33,397 bases of DNA from an uncultured Ardenticatenia bacterium (GTDB lineage: Bacteria > Chloroflexota > Anaerolineae > 4572-78 > NAK82). The notes below the pieces were generated by a model. It saw only the letters and a program-made list of their open reading frames with translations, was not told where the DNA came from and ran no database searches. Made by a program: the position numbers and the translations under genes. Where the stretch lies: NCBI GenBank assembly GCA_937127125.1, contig CAKZLO010000042.1, positions 1 to 33,397 on the forward strand. The letters are read 5' to 3'. This document shows positions 17,195 through 24,376 of the stretch, in pieces; position 1 is the first letter of the stretch; each line of letters opens with the position of its first letter.

Positions 17195-17842
17195 TTATTG
17201 TTGTCCCGAGTGCTCATCTCCTTCCAATTTCACACGCACCGGGCCACGCCAGGGAAATAGCCGCGGCACCTGACGTTGATACTGGCGATACAGCTCGCCA
17301 TACTCCGCAACCAGCCGGCTTTCTTCCAAGAAAGTCCCTATGTAAAGGTAGAGTGAGAAAACGATAGAAAGTGCAGCTCGATTCACACTCATACTTGGAG
17401 CAACCCATATCAGGATAAGCCCCAGCAAGTACTGCGGGTGGCGTACCCAACGGTACATGCCTGAAACAATGAGTGGTGCACAGCGATAAGTCGCCGCACA
17501 TTCAGGGTCGAAGAGCTGGCGTATTCCTAGGAAGCTCCACACGTCGACCAAAAGGGTCCCGTAGACAATCCCCAAAACTGCCAGCCCCTCGATCGCCCAA
17601 GCCAGCTCATACCATGGGGTGGCAAGCACATATAGCTTCTGATCGGGCAGTACTATCAGCATGGCGCCAAGGGGCAGAAGCAACACAGAAGCGATGCAAT
17701 TGTACACCAAGCGATACCACCGATCGAACCATGTGCCCAGTCGCCATCGTATCCAATCTTTCGTAGAACGACTTGCCAGCCAGCTATGGAGCGCGGCGTA
17801 TACGACCGAATACACGACAATAACAACGACGCCCGTCAGCAA
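17195..17842 (-). CDS. NnrU / isoprenylcysteine carboxyl methyltransferase-like membrane protein
   Basis: This is an integral membrane protein of about 215 residues with five or six hydrophobic segments. The start resembles NnrU and MddA (ALHSWLASRSTKDWIR, then WYRLVYNCIASVLLLP). The end carries the SAM-binding signature of the ICMT/PEMT family: RWVRHPQYLLGLILIW and EESRLVAEYGELYRQYQRQV. It probably methylates a small thiol, isoprenoid or lipid at the membrane; methanethiol S-methyltransferase (MddA) is one known member of this group. The start is TTG with only a weak upstream purine run, so an internal GTG is possible. It lies 52 bases after the aroE-like gene. Confidence 0.78.
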   Translation of the reverse strand: MLTGVVVIVVYSVVYAALHSWLASRSTKDWIRWRLGTWFDRWYRLVYNCIASVLLLPLGAMLIVLPDQKLYVLATPWYELAWAIEGLAVLGIVYGTLLVDVWSFLGIRQLFDPECAATYRCAPLIVSGMYRWVRHPQYLLGLILIWVAPSMSVNRAALSIVFSLYLYIGTFLEESRLVAEYGELYRQYQRQVPRLFPWRGPVRVKLEGDEHSGQQ

Positions 17843-17894
17843 GTGATCTGAAACCTATCCCCAATCTCTCTGTCTATCGCGCTGTTGTCTCAGA

Positions 17895-18761
17895 TTAAGA
17901 AGCGAACACTTCCTCCAGGGCACGCCGCATCACTGAAATGGGAGGCTCAACGCCTGTCCACATCTGGAAAGCAATGGCACCTTGGTAGACCAGCATACCC
18001 AGGCCATCCAGTGTGCGTGCTCCACGTCGCTCTGCTGCGGTCAGGAAAGCAGTGCGCGGCGGGTTGGGAATCACATCGCATACTAGGAGATCATCCCGAA
18101 TTGACGACATCGCCACGCGGGGCATCTCCGCAACATTCGGGAATAACCCAATTGAGGTTGCGTTGATCAGGATGTCTACGTCAGGCGGTACAGTGTACTC
18201 ATCTTGCCAAGACAAGTACTCAGCGGCAACCCCTGTCTTCTCGCGCAAATGATGTACCAGTTCTTTCCCGCGCGCGGCAGTGCGGTTGACAATCACGATA
18301 TGGCTGGCACCCGCTAATGCCATTTCCACCGCCATGGCACGTGCCGCGCCACCTGCACCCAGAAAAACCACCCGCTTGCCTCGAGGATCGACGCCAGCAT
18401 CCTCGCGCACCGAACGTAGAAACCCCTTGCCATCCGTGTTATAACCGATCAGCTCGCCTTCCTGGGCAACCACTGTGTTCACCGCACCGATCAGCTGTGC
18501 CTCAGGAGAAAGACGATCCAAGTGGGGGATGACTGCTACCTTGTGCGGAATGGTCAGATTGATGCCGCGCATGTTAAAAGCGCGGAGGCCACGCATAGCA
18601 TCTGCAAGCTGCTCCGGTCGCACTTCGATGGTGAGATAGCGCCATCTAAGACCACAAGCGTCGAAAGCTGCTTGCTGCATCACACATGTGGGATTCTCAG
18701 CCACCGGATAGCCAAAAACACCCACTAGATCTTCCTTGTACGAACGTGGCTGTCCGGCCAT
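17895..18761 (-). CDS. shikimate dehydrogenase-like protein with altered substrate-binding serines
   Basis: This 288-residue protein has the AroE fold. The catalytic pair is present: Lys74 in NLTIPHK and Asp110 in NTDGKGF. The NADP Rossmann motif is GAGGAARA, and the C-terminus has LDGLGMLVYQGA. The N-terminal substrate loop differs from the norm: GYPVAENPTCVMQQAAF stands where AroE has GxPxAHSxSPxxHN, so the two shikimate-binding serines (Ser14 and Ser16 in E. coli) correspond to Asn23 and Thr25. It may still act on shikimate or quinate, or on another cyclic polyol acid. GAGGTG sits just ahead of the ATG. No other shikimate-pathway gene is nearby. Confidence 0.85.
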   Translation of the reverse strand: MAGQPRSYKEDLVGVFGYPVAENPTCVMQQAAFDACGLRWRYLTIEVRPEQLADAMRGLRAFNMRGINLTIPHKVAVIPHLDRLSPEAQLIGAVNTVVAQEGELIGYNTDGKGFLRSVREDAGVDPRGKRVVFLGAGGAARAMAVEMALAGASHIVIVNRTAARGKELVHHLREKTGVAAEYLSWQDEYTVPPDVDILINATSIGLFPNVAEMPRVAMSSIRDDLLVCDVIPNPPRTAFLTAAERRGARTLDGLGMLVYQGAIAFQMWTGVEPPISVMRRALEEVFAS

Positions 18762-18850
18762 TTCACCTCAGCATCTCCTTTCCTCGGCAATTTTCTTCAT
18801 CAAAGACTTTCTTTGCTGGTATGTCTTGGGAATAGCAATCCCTTGTCCTC

Positions 18851-19345
18851 TCAGAATGTCTCATAGTGGACCTTGCGCTCGTCAAACTTGGTATGCGCCG
18901 GTTTCGTTTCCGCGGGATGCCCAACCGGTACCAGGCAAAGAACGCGCAGGTGGTCAGGAACACCTAACAGGCGCCGCACGCGTTCCTCATCCGTGCTCTG
19001 TGGGTAGACAGCTACCCAGACAGCCCCCAGATCAAGGCCGGTTACAGCTAGGAGCAAGTTCTCTGTTAGAGCGCTGCAATCTTCAATCCAGTGAGCGGAT
19101 CGCCTTGGGTCTCCCAGGATCACAAACACAACTGGAGCAGACCTGCACATTGCCGCCCAAGGATGCACTCTGCTCAGCTCCTCGCGCAAGTCGGCCCGAC
19201 GGACCACAATGATTTCCCAAGGTCGTGCATCGTCGGCAGACGGGGCGGCCATTGCTGCTTCAAGCAAAGCTTTGATTTGTGATTCCGAAATGGGGTCCGC
19301 AGTGTATTTGCGGATACTGCGTCGCTTCTTAATCAGCTCCAACAT
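18851..19345 (-). CDS. nitroreductase-family FMN protein
   Basis: This short 164-residue member of the nitroreductase family begins LIKKRRSIRKYTADPIS, the FMN-phosphate-binding RRSxRxY motif. It has AAPSADDARPWEIIVV for flavin contact and a late ALTENLLLAVTGLDLGAVWVAVYP helix typical of the dimer. Such proteins reduce quinones, nitro compounds or specific enones with NAD(P)H. The start is well supported by AAGGAGGGG five bases before the ATG. It is first in the four-gene minus-strand series and has a candidate promoter about 165 bases upstream. Confidence 0.88.
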   Translation of the reverse strand: MLELIKKRRSIRKYTADPISESQIKALLEAAMAAPSADDARPWEIIVVRRADLREELSRVHPWAAMCRSAPVVFVILGDPRRSAHWIEDCSALTENLLLAVTGLDLGAVWVAVYPQSTDEERVRRLLGVPDHLRVLCLVPVGHPAETKPAHTKFDERKVHYETF

Positions 19346-19507
19346 GCTGTCCCCTCCTTACATAAGCTACTTGGGCGTTCCAGACGCCACGAAAATGGCT
19401 CGTCGCTGCACACTGATTTACTCCCAGCGGAGATTATCGCGGGCTGAGGACTGATGGATCGGCCTCGCAGGCGAGCACTTGCAGCATTATCGTTTGTGTA
19501 TAAGTAA

Positions 19508-19537
19508 ATTATAGAACATGCCGAATGATGTTGCCAG
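19508..19537 (-). promoter_or_regulatory. candidate promoter for the nitroreductase gene series
   Basis: On the minus strand a perfect TATAAT (19508-19513) is preceded at an 18-base spacing by CTGGCA, four of six matches to the -35 consensus. It reads toward the nitroreductase gene. The rest of the 287-base gap 19346-19632 shows no gene and no clear terminator for the upstream activator gene. Confidence 0.45.
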
Positions 19538-19632
19538 CGACGTTTCCATTGAGATCTTAAGCAATAGGCATCTGAACAGCATAACATAGATGTTTGGCAA
19601 AGATTGAAAGAAGCTATCTTGTCGATTGGGCC

Positions 19633-21504
19633 TCAGTGTGGGGATAGTCGACAATTGCGCGCGAATATCTTTCCAAATCCGGGGTATGGAGCCAGCTCAA
19701 TGAAATGTACTCGTGACCGCAGCGCCTGCGCCGTTTTGCGCAAGGGCTCTGATAGCAACAGCTGGCGCGCACCGACACCAGCAGCATTCCCGATCTGGGA
19801 GAAACGTTCTAGAGGGAGTGCTGGTAACATCCCTATAGCCACCGCGTTTCCTATGTCAATATAGCTGCCGAAGGCACCAGCAAGCAACACTTTGGCTATC
19901 TGGTCTGCGGAGACCCTGTTTTCTCGGAGCAACACCTCGATGCCAGTCTGAATTGCCGCCTTAGCCAGCTGAATTTCACGGACATCCTGCTGGGTCACTG
20001 TGATGACATATTCGTTCCGCTCCGCCAAGATGAATTCCCACTGGTTATCTACACGATGCAAATGTGGATGAGAGTCCCTCTGGAAGGTCCCATTTTCCCC
20101 CAGAACTCCAGCCAGGCGCAGCTGCGCCACTGCATCCAAGATCCCTGATCCGCAAATGCCCACCGGAGTGGCATCGTCTATGGTCTTGTAAAATACCCGG
20201 TCAGGGGTGATTTGTACGCGCTCTATCGCACCCGTTGTAGCGCGTACGCCATACTTGATGTGGTAACCTTCAAAGGCTGGGCCAGATGCGCAGGACAAAC
20301 TGGTGATGGCGCCCTCGGGCGTAATAAGCGAGATCTCGGTATTAGTACCAATGTCAATCACCAAAGTAGTGCTTTCCGACCACGCTTGAGCAGTGGCGAT
20401 CAGCACAGCAACATGATCGGCGCCGACATAGCCAGCAATATTGGGTGGTATATACAGATGAGCGCCCGGAGCCACCGCGAGGCCGATGTCGCGTGCTCTT
20501 ATGTCTAAGTCGCTGACCACAGCCGGGATAAAGGGTGAACGTGCCAGCTGGTGCGTAGGCAGGCGTAACAGCAGGTGATGCATGGCTGTGTTACCCACGA
20601 TGACCACTTCTAGGATATGCTGACGATCTGTGCCAGCTTTCGCGCACAGCTCGCCGATCAGCTGATTGATCCCCTCGACCACCACTTGCTGCAGCCTGTG
20701 GGCGCCTCCTGAGTTGCGTTCGGCATATGTGATGCGACTGACGATATCCTCACCATAACTGGTCTGTGGGTTTGTTATCCCTTGAGCCGCAAGCATGTGG
20801 CCGCTATAGAGATCGACCAGGTAACCTGCGATTTTGGTCGAGCCAAGGTCAACGGCAAGGCCCAAAGGAGGAGCACCTACCGGGGTTACTGCCACGATCT
20901 CGTTCCCGCGTATGTGAGCCTGACAGCGCCAATCCCACGCGCGCAGCTGATGTGGAAGTTCCTGCAATACACCCAGGTCAATCGAATCGGCTGGTGTATC
21001 ACAAGAGCGGTTGACCACCTGGAGCAGGTTTTCGGCGTCGGCCAGCGGTCGGTCAAGCGAAGGGGGATCCAATGCGACAGCCAGAGTGCGCACTGGAGGA
21101 GCTATGGCGGTTTCCGCTTCTTCCATTCCTTCCACCTGGGTGCGCATCGGTGTGCTCAGTGACTCAGAAGGTACACTTATCTGACAGTTGCTGAGTGGGT
21201 ATGCCATACAGGCCAGTCGGAAGTTCTGCTCCAATTCCTGCTGAGATAGGGCTTCTCGCTCAGGAACGGTCAGCTCAGAAACTTGGCCTGAGACTACACG
21301 AACCTTGCAACGTCCACAGATACCCACGCCGCCGCAGATGCTGGTCAGCTCCACGCCCAAACGGCGCGCCGCTTCTAGCAAGGACACGCTGGCGGGCACC
21401 TCGCCGCGCCGGCCTACAGGCTCAAATACAATGTGGACAGTGGTTTCGGAGGGAGTATTGTCATCCATGGCTTGATTCTGCTTGATCTGATCCTGATTTG
21501 TCAT
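19633..21504 (-). CDS. corrinoid reductive activator (ASKHA ATPase with N-terminal [2Fe-2S], DUF4445)
   Basis: This 623-residue protein is of the RACE/RamA-like type, which uses ATP and low-potential electrons to return inactive Co(II) corrinoid proteins to Co(I). A plant-type ferredoxin domain at about 20-115 has cluster ligands Cys57, Cys63, Cys66 and Cys99 (SICGGVGICGRC and RLAC). The actin-like part has LGLAVDLGSTKIAGYLVDL, VIVGNTAMHHLLL, VIDIGTNTEISL and LAGAFGSYID, the nucleotide-binding loops. It closes the operon with the methyltransferase and corrinoid protein, its expected client. The ATG at 21504 lacks a good ribosome-binding site; ATG at 21468 is an alternative. The gap before it contains two stems. 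Confidence 0.9.
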   Translation of the reverse strand: MTNQDQIKQNQAMDDNTPSETTVHIVFEPVGRRGEVPASVSLLEAARRLGVELTSICGGVGICGRCKVRVVSGQVSELTVPEREALSQQELEQNFRLACMAYPLSNCQISVPSESLSTPMRTQVEGMEEAETAIAPPVRTLAVALDPPSLDRPLADAENLLQVVNRSCDTPADSIDLGVLQELPHQLRAWDWRCQAHIRGNEIVAVTPVGAPPLGLAVDLGSTKIAGYLVDLYSGHMLAAQGITNPQTSYGEDIVSRITYAERNSGGAHRLQQVVVEGINQLIGELCAKAGTDRQHILEVVIVGNTAMHHLLLRLPTHQLARSPFIPAVVSDLDIRARDIGLAVAPGAHLYIPPNIAGYVGADHVAVLIATAQAWSESTTLVIDIGTNTEISLITPEGAITSLSCASGPAFEGYHIKYGVRATTGAIERVQITPDRVFYKTIDDATPVGICGSGILDAVAQLRLAGVLGENGTFQRDSHPHLHRVDNQWEFILAERNEYVITVTQQDVREIQLAKAAIQTGIEVLLRENRVSADQIAKVLLAGAFGSYIDIGNAVAIGMLPALPLERFSQIGNAAGVGARQLLLSEPLRKTAQALRSRVHFIELAPYPGFGKIFARNCRLSPH

Positions 21505-21559
21505 CTGTCGCTTTATTGAATCGAATGGTTAGGAGAGGACGAGACAATGCTCAGCTCAC

Positions 21560-21582
21560 AGTTGGTTCGGCGGTTCCCAACT
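21560..21582 (-). other. stem-loop in the methyltransferase-activator gap
   Basis: AGTTGG and CCAACT pair across an 11-base loop, about 55 bases ahead of the activator start on the transcript. Together with the neighbouring G/C stem it may lower activator expression relative to the two upstream genes. Confidence 0.35.
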
Positions 21583-21594
21583 CATGACAATGAA

Positions 21595-21616
21595 GGGGGG
21601 GTTAAGGCTACCCCCC
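21595..21616 (-). terminator. GGGGGG/CCCCCC stem after the methyltransferase gene
   Basis: Six G and six C pair across a ten-base loop (GTTAAGGCTA) in the 178-base gap between the methyltransferase and activator genes. There is no T-run after it on the minus strand, so partial termination or mRNA end protection is more likely than a full terminator. Confidence 0.5.
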
Positions 21617-21682
21617 TCCCACACTACGATGTCTGCTTCCAGGCTGGAGCGCAAAGCCAGGGTGAGAACCCACTCAAGTTGT

Positions 21683-22924
21683 TCAGCGATACACCCCGTA
21701 CTCGCGCGTAAACTCGAACATCGCCTTAACGTTCTCCGGCTTGGCTTCGTCGAGAAGTGCCGAAGTATCCATAATGTATCCGCCATCTTTGCCAACTGTG
21801 TCGATCAGCCACTTGCAGTAAGCCTTGACATCATCCGGCGTTCCGGTCAGCAGCAGGCGATTAGGGACATTACCTGAGATAGCTGCGATCCCTTTCAGCA
21901 TCTCCTTGGCCTTTGCCATGTCCATAGTGGCGAAGTGATATACCACCTTGCCCTTGGGCACGTCGACGAAATACTTCAGACGTGGTGTGTCGTTGCCTTC
22001 GCAGTAGATCACGACGATGCAGCCTTTCTCCACCAGGCCCTCGATCGCGCGCTTCAGGAAAGGCCAATAGAAGGTTTTGTACTGCTCGTCGGACATGAAA
22101 CCCTCTGAGCCTTTGTGCATCCAAATCCAAGTGAGTGGCAGATCAGCTCCGGCGGCAGCAGAACCATACTCGATGCACAGTTGTGTCGCAATTTCGAGAG
22201 CCTTGAGGAGCTTATCAGGCCGTCGGATCATATCCGCCATAATGCCACGCGTGCCGCGCAAGGTATCTCCAATGATGTCAAAAGGTGGCCAGCTTAAAGC
22301 ACCATAGGCCAAAGGAAAACCTTTTTGTTTGATCTCCTGAGTATACTGCCCTAAAGAGGCAAACCACTCGCTCAGCTGCTTTCCCGCTTCGATGGCGTTC
22401 TGCAATGCCTGTTGAACTTCTGGGTTGGCGAACATCGGCAAGAGGCCGGTCCAGCCGAACCACATCATCAGCCGCATCGGGGGAAAGCCGGCGAACCCTT
22501 CTAATGCCTTAAACGAACGGGGCAGCCACTTGGTGGCCATAAAGTGTGAGGGATCATAAATAAACTCATCGTACTCCTCGGCCTTCATGTACTCGCCTTC
22601 GATGAACTGGTACATGATGTTGTCACCGAGTCCATGTCCAGCCCACTTGAACCACTTAACACCCAAGAACTCCATCGGCCGCGCTGGGTAAGCGAGGACA
22701 GGACCGAAGTCTGCGTCGGGCTGGAAGTCATCCACGAACTTGTGACATGCGCGGCGCGCCAGCGCGTAATCATTCATAGCCTCTTTAATGGTGACGCCTG
22801 CATAATTGTAGACGAAAAGCTCGTAGGGCCCCATAATGGGCACGCGATCCGGCACCTTGCCTGTGCAGGCATCTAGGATGCGCTTAACACGTTCCTGGTA
22901 AAGCTCTTCGGGCGACTTAGCCAT
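21683..22924 (-). CDS. UroD-superfamily corrinoid-dependent methyltransferase
   Basis: This 413-residue member of the uroporphyrinogen-decarboxylase superfamily sits directly after a corrinoid protein gene, the arrangement of methanol, methylamine and aryl-O-demethylase systems. Motifs are KVPDRVPIMGPYE at 23-35, VVIYCEGNDTPRLKYF at 304-319 (Cys308, where other members have HxCG), GNVPNRLLLTGTPDDVKAYC at 351-370 and GGYIMDTSALLDEAKPENV at 381-399. It would move a methyl group to or from the corrinoid; the donor is unknown. ATG at 22924 is chosen because AGGAGGG lies eight bases upstream and the start is two bases after the previous stop; a GTG at 22945 would overlap the corrinoid gene. No second methyltransferase to tetrahydrofolate is in the window. 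Confidence 0.88.
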   Translation of the reverse strand: MAKSPEELYQERVKRILDACTGKVPDRVPIMGPYELFVYNYAGVTIKEAMNDYALARRACHKFVDDFQPDADFGPVLAYPARPMEFLGVKWFKWAGHGLGDNIMYQFIEGEYMKAEEYDEFIYDPSHFMATKWLPRSFKALEGFAGFPPMRLMMWFGWTGLLPMFANPEVQQALQNAIEAGKQLSEWFASLGQYTQEIKQKGFPLAYGALSWPPFDIIGDTLRGTRGIMADMIRRPDKLLKALEIATQLCIEYGSAAAGADLPLTWIWMHKGSEGFMSDEQYKTFYWPFLKRAIEGLVEKGCIVVIYCEGNDTPRLKYFVDVPKGKVVYHFATMDMAKAKEMLKGIAAISGNVPNRLLLTGTPDDVKAYCKWLIDTVGKDGGYIMDTSALLDEAKPENVKAMFEFTREYGVYR

Positions 22925-22926
22925 TG

Positions 22927-23568
22927 TCAATTCCCTCCTGTCCACTGATTGGCTAATTTGACGGCAGCGGCAGCATCTGGACCATAAGCATCGGCACCGA
23001 TGTACTTGGCTGCATCTTCATCCATCGGAGCGCCACCGATCATGATCTTGACCTTGTCGCGCAGTCCGGCTTCTTTGATCGCTTCGACGGTCAGGCGCAT
23101 CTGGTCGAACGCCAGTGTGAGAAACCCGCTCATTCCTACAATTTCAGGTTTGTGCTCGCGAATGGCCTCCACGAATTTGGCAGCTGGAACATCGACCCCC
23201 AGGTTGAAGACCTGATAATTGTTGACCTCCAACATAAATGCCACGATGTCTTTGCCAATGTCGTGAATATCACCTTCCACGGTGCCGATGACTACCTTAC
23301 CACGTGGGGTTGTCTCAGCCAAAGCTTCACCGCGAAGCTTAGGTTTCACCATCTCGGCGATTTCCTTTAGCATCTCGCCAGCGACGACCAGCTCAGGCAG
23401 GTAGTACTCCTTGCGCTCATAGCGCTCACCCACAATGACCATGGCTTCTTGACCTGCTTCCAGTAGCACGCGTGGGTCAGTACCTGCCTCCAACATCTGC
23501 CTGGCTATTTGCAGCGCTTCTTGATCTTTCATGTTGGCAATAGCATCAACCAGTTTCTCTTTTGTCAT
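22927..23568 (-). CDS. corrinoid (methylcobamide-binding) protein, MtbC/MttC-like
   Basis: This 213-residue methyl carrier has a helical N-terminal cap (about 1-90) and a B12-binding Rossmann domain. That domain contains GTVEGDIHDIGKDIV, the DxHxxG motif whose His coordinates cobalt from below, then the SGFLT and IGGAP motifs that cradle the nucleotide tail. It shuttles methyl groups between the UroD-like methyltransferase and a second, unseen acceptor enzyme, and is reactivated by the [2Fe-2S] ASKHA protein. AAGGAG lies seven bases before the ATG. It is the first gene of the operon, 206 bases after a terminator hairpin and cobalamin riboswitch. Confidence 0.95.
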   Translation of the reverse strand: MTKEKLVDAIANMKDQEALQIARQMLEAGTDPRVLLEAGQEAMVIVGERYERKEYYLPELVVAGEMLKEIAEMVKPKLRGEALAETTPRGKVVIGTVEGDIHDIGKDIVAFMLEVNNYQVFNLGVDVPAAKFVEAIREHKPEIVGMSGFLTLAFDQMRLTVEAIKEAGLRDKVKIMIGGAPMDEDAAKYIGADAYGPDAAAAVKLANQWTGGN

Positions 23569-23773
23569 GATCCTTCTCCTTCAAATTCAGATGCACATCT
23601 TTCGCGAAGAACAGGCAAAAGTCTTTGGAGTGGTCCCTATGTCTGTCTCTGACACGCTCTGCTATACACAGGGTTGAATAGCTACACCAGGCCGAGGAGA
23701 ACCCGATCAATCTGGATTCCTAATCGATATTCACCCCCTTCCGTTCTGGTATCAGTATGATATTAACTAAGAA

Positions 23774-23810
23774 GGGAGTGGTCGAAGCACTTCAGACTTC
23801 AACCACTCCC
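23774..23810 (-). terminator. riboswitch expression-platform terminator hairpin
   Basis: GGGAGTGGT and ACCACTCCC form a perfect 9-bp stem, extended inside by TGAAG/CTTCG-type pairing. It is followed on the minus strand by TTCTTAGTTAATA, a modest T-rich run. It lies 28 bases after the riboswitch and before the corrinoid operon, as expected for transcriptional attenuation. Confidence 0.75.
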
Positions 23811-23838
23811 TCTACCGCGGAGGAGTTGTGGTTGCTAA

Positions 23839-24018
23839 GGCAAGGCAGGTATCCTGGCTTGCTAGCACACAGCGATATACTTGCGCAGCTAATGAATCTA
23901 GACCAGCCGCGATGCTAGCCTACAGTTGCGGGACAGCGCCGGACTTCCTCAAAATTGTGTGAGGTCACCGGCTTCCCCTTTTAAGCCCGGCCCTTCCGTT
24001 GGCACAGGGCACCTTGCC
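23839..24018 (-). promoter_or_regulatory. cobalamin riboswitch
   Basis: Read on the minus strand, the 180-base element begins GGCAAGGTGCC and ends ACCTGCCTTGCC, whose GGCAAGG and CCTTGCC arms form P1. Between them are the conserved blocks in order: AAAAGGGGAAGCCGGTG, AGTCCGGCGCTGTCCCGC, AACTGTA, then GCCAGGATACCTGCC (B12 box region). This order and content are diagnostic of adenosylcobalamin-type riboswitches. It is transcribed toward the corrinoid operon. Confidence 0.93.
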
Positions 24019-24034
24019 AGAGCTTTGCGTATAA

Positions 24035-24063
24035 ATTATACATGGCTTGTGTGACGGTGCAAA
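24035..24063 (-). promoter_or_regulatory. promoter of the riboswitch-controlled corrinoid operon
   Basis: On the minus strand TTTGCA (24058-24063) and a perfect TATAAT (24035-24040) are 17 bases apart, placing the transcript start near 24028, ten bases before the riboswitch P1 stem. Confidence 0.75.
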
Positions 24064-24183
24064 CTCGCCAGAGACCTACTGTAGCTCTTTTTACTGCCTT
24101 ATTTCACGCATGGAGTCGCGACCTAAAGACCCTTCCGGTGCCCTCCACGCCGAACGGTTGTGGCTGTTGTAGGGTTAAACGGA

Positions 24184-24211
24184 TGTTAGTCCTTGAGTGC
24201 ACGGAGGCAGG
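24184..24211 (+). repeat. 28-bp direct repeat, copy 1
   Basis: This 28-base unit, with core CCTTGAGTGCACGGAGGCAG, is repeated exactly at 24245-24272, a period of 61 bases. No further copy was seen in the window. It contains the dyad GTGCAC at its centre. It lies in the divergent regulatory interval upstream of ftsK. Confidence 0.85.
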
Positions 24212-24244
24212 GGTGGAGGAGAAACGGCCAACGCCCGGCTGGTC

Positions 24245-24272
24245 TGTTAGTCCTTGAGTGCACGGAGGCAGG
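24245..24272 (+). repeat. 28-bp direct repeat, copy 2
   Basis: This is the second exact copy of the 28-base unit, ending 16 bases before the -35-like TTGACA of the ftsK promoter. The 33 bases between copies are unrelated to the repeat. The placement suggests paired activator or repressor sites. Confidence 0.85.
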
Positions 24273-24288
24273 TCTTTTGCCAAAAAAC

Positions 24289-24317
24289 TTGACAAATCGA
24301 GCAGAGAGATACAATGA
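24289..24317 (+). promoter_or_regulatory. candidate ftsK promoter
   Basis: A perfect TTGACA at 24289-24294 is followed by TACAAT after 15 bases or AATGAT after 17 bases. The first has a better -10 but short spacing; the second has ideal spacing but a weaker hexamer. The ftsK start is about 60 bases downstream. Confidence 0.5.
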
Positions 24318-24376
24318 TGAAATTAGAGTTTCTGAGGATTTGCTGATAAGCGCCCGTTCACAGGGGAGGACCTGTT

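Noticed and set aside
21556-21795. Minus-strand frame of 79 codons
   Set aside because: It overlaps the end of the methyltransferase gene and spans the stem-loops in the gap.
24184-24272. CRISPR array
   Set aside because: Repeat and spacer lengths fit, but there are only two repeats and one spacer, no cas genes, and the repeats abut a promoter.
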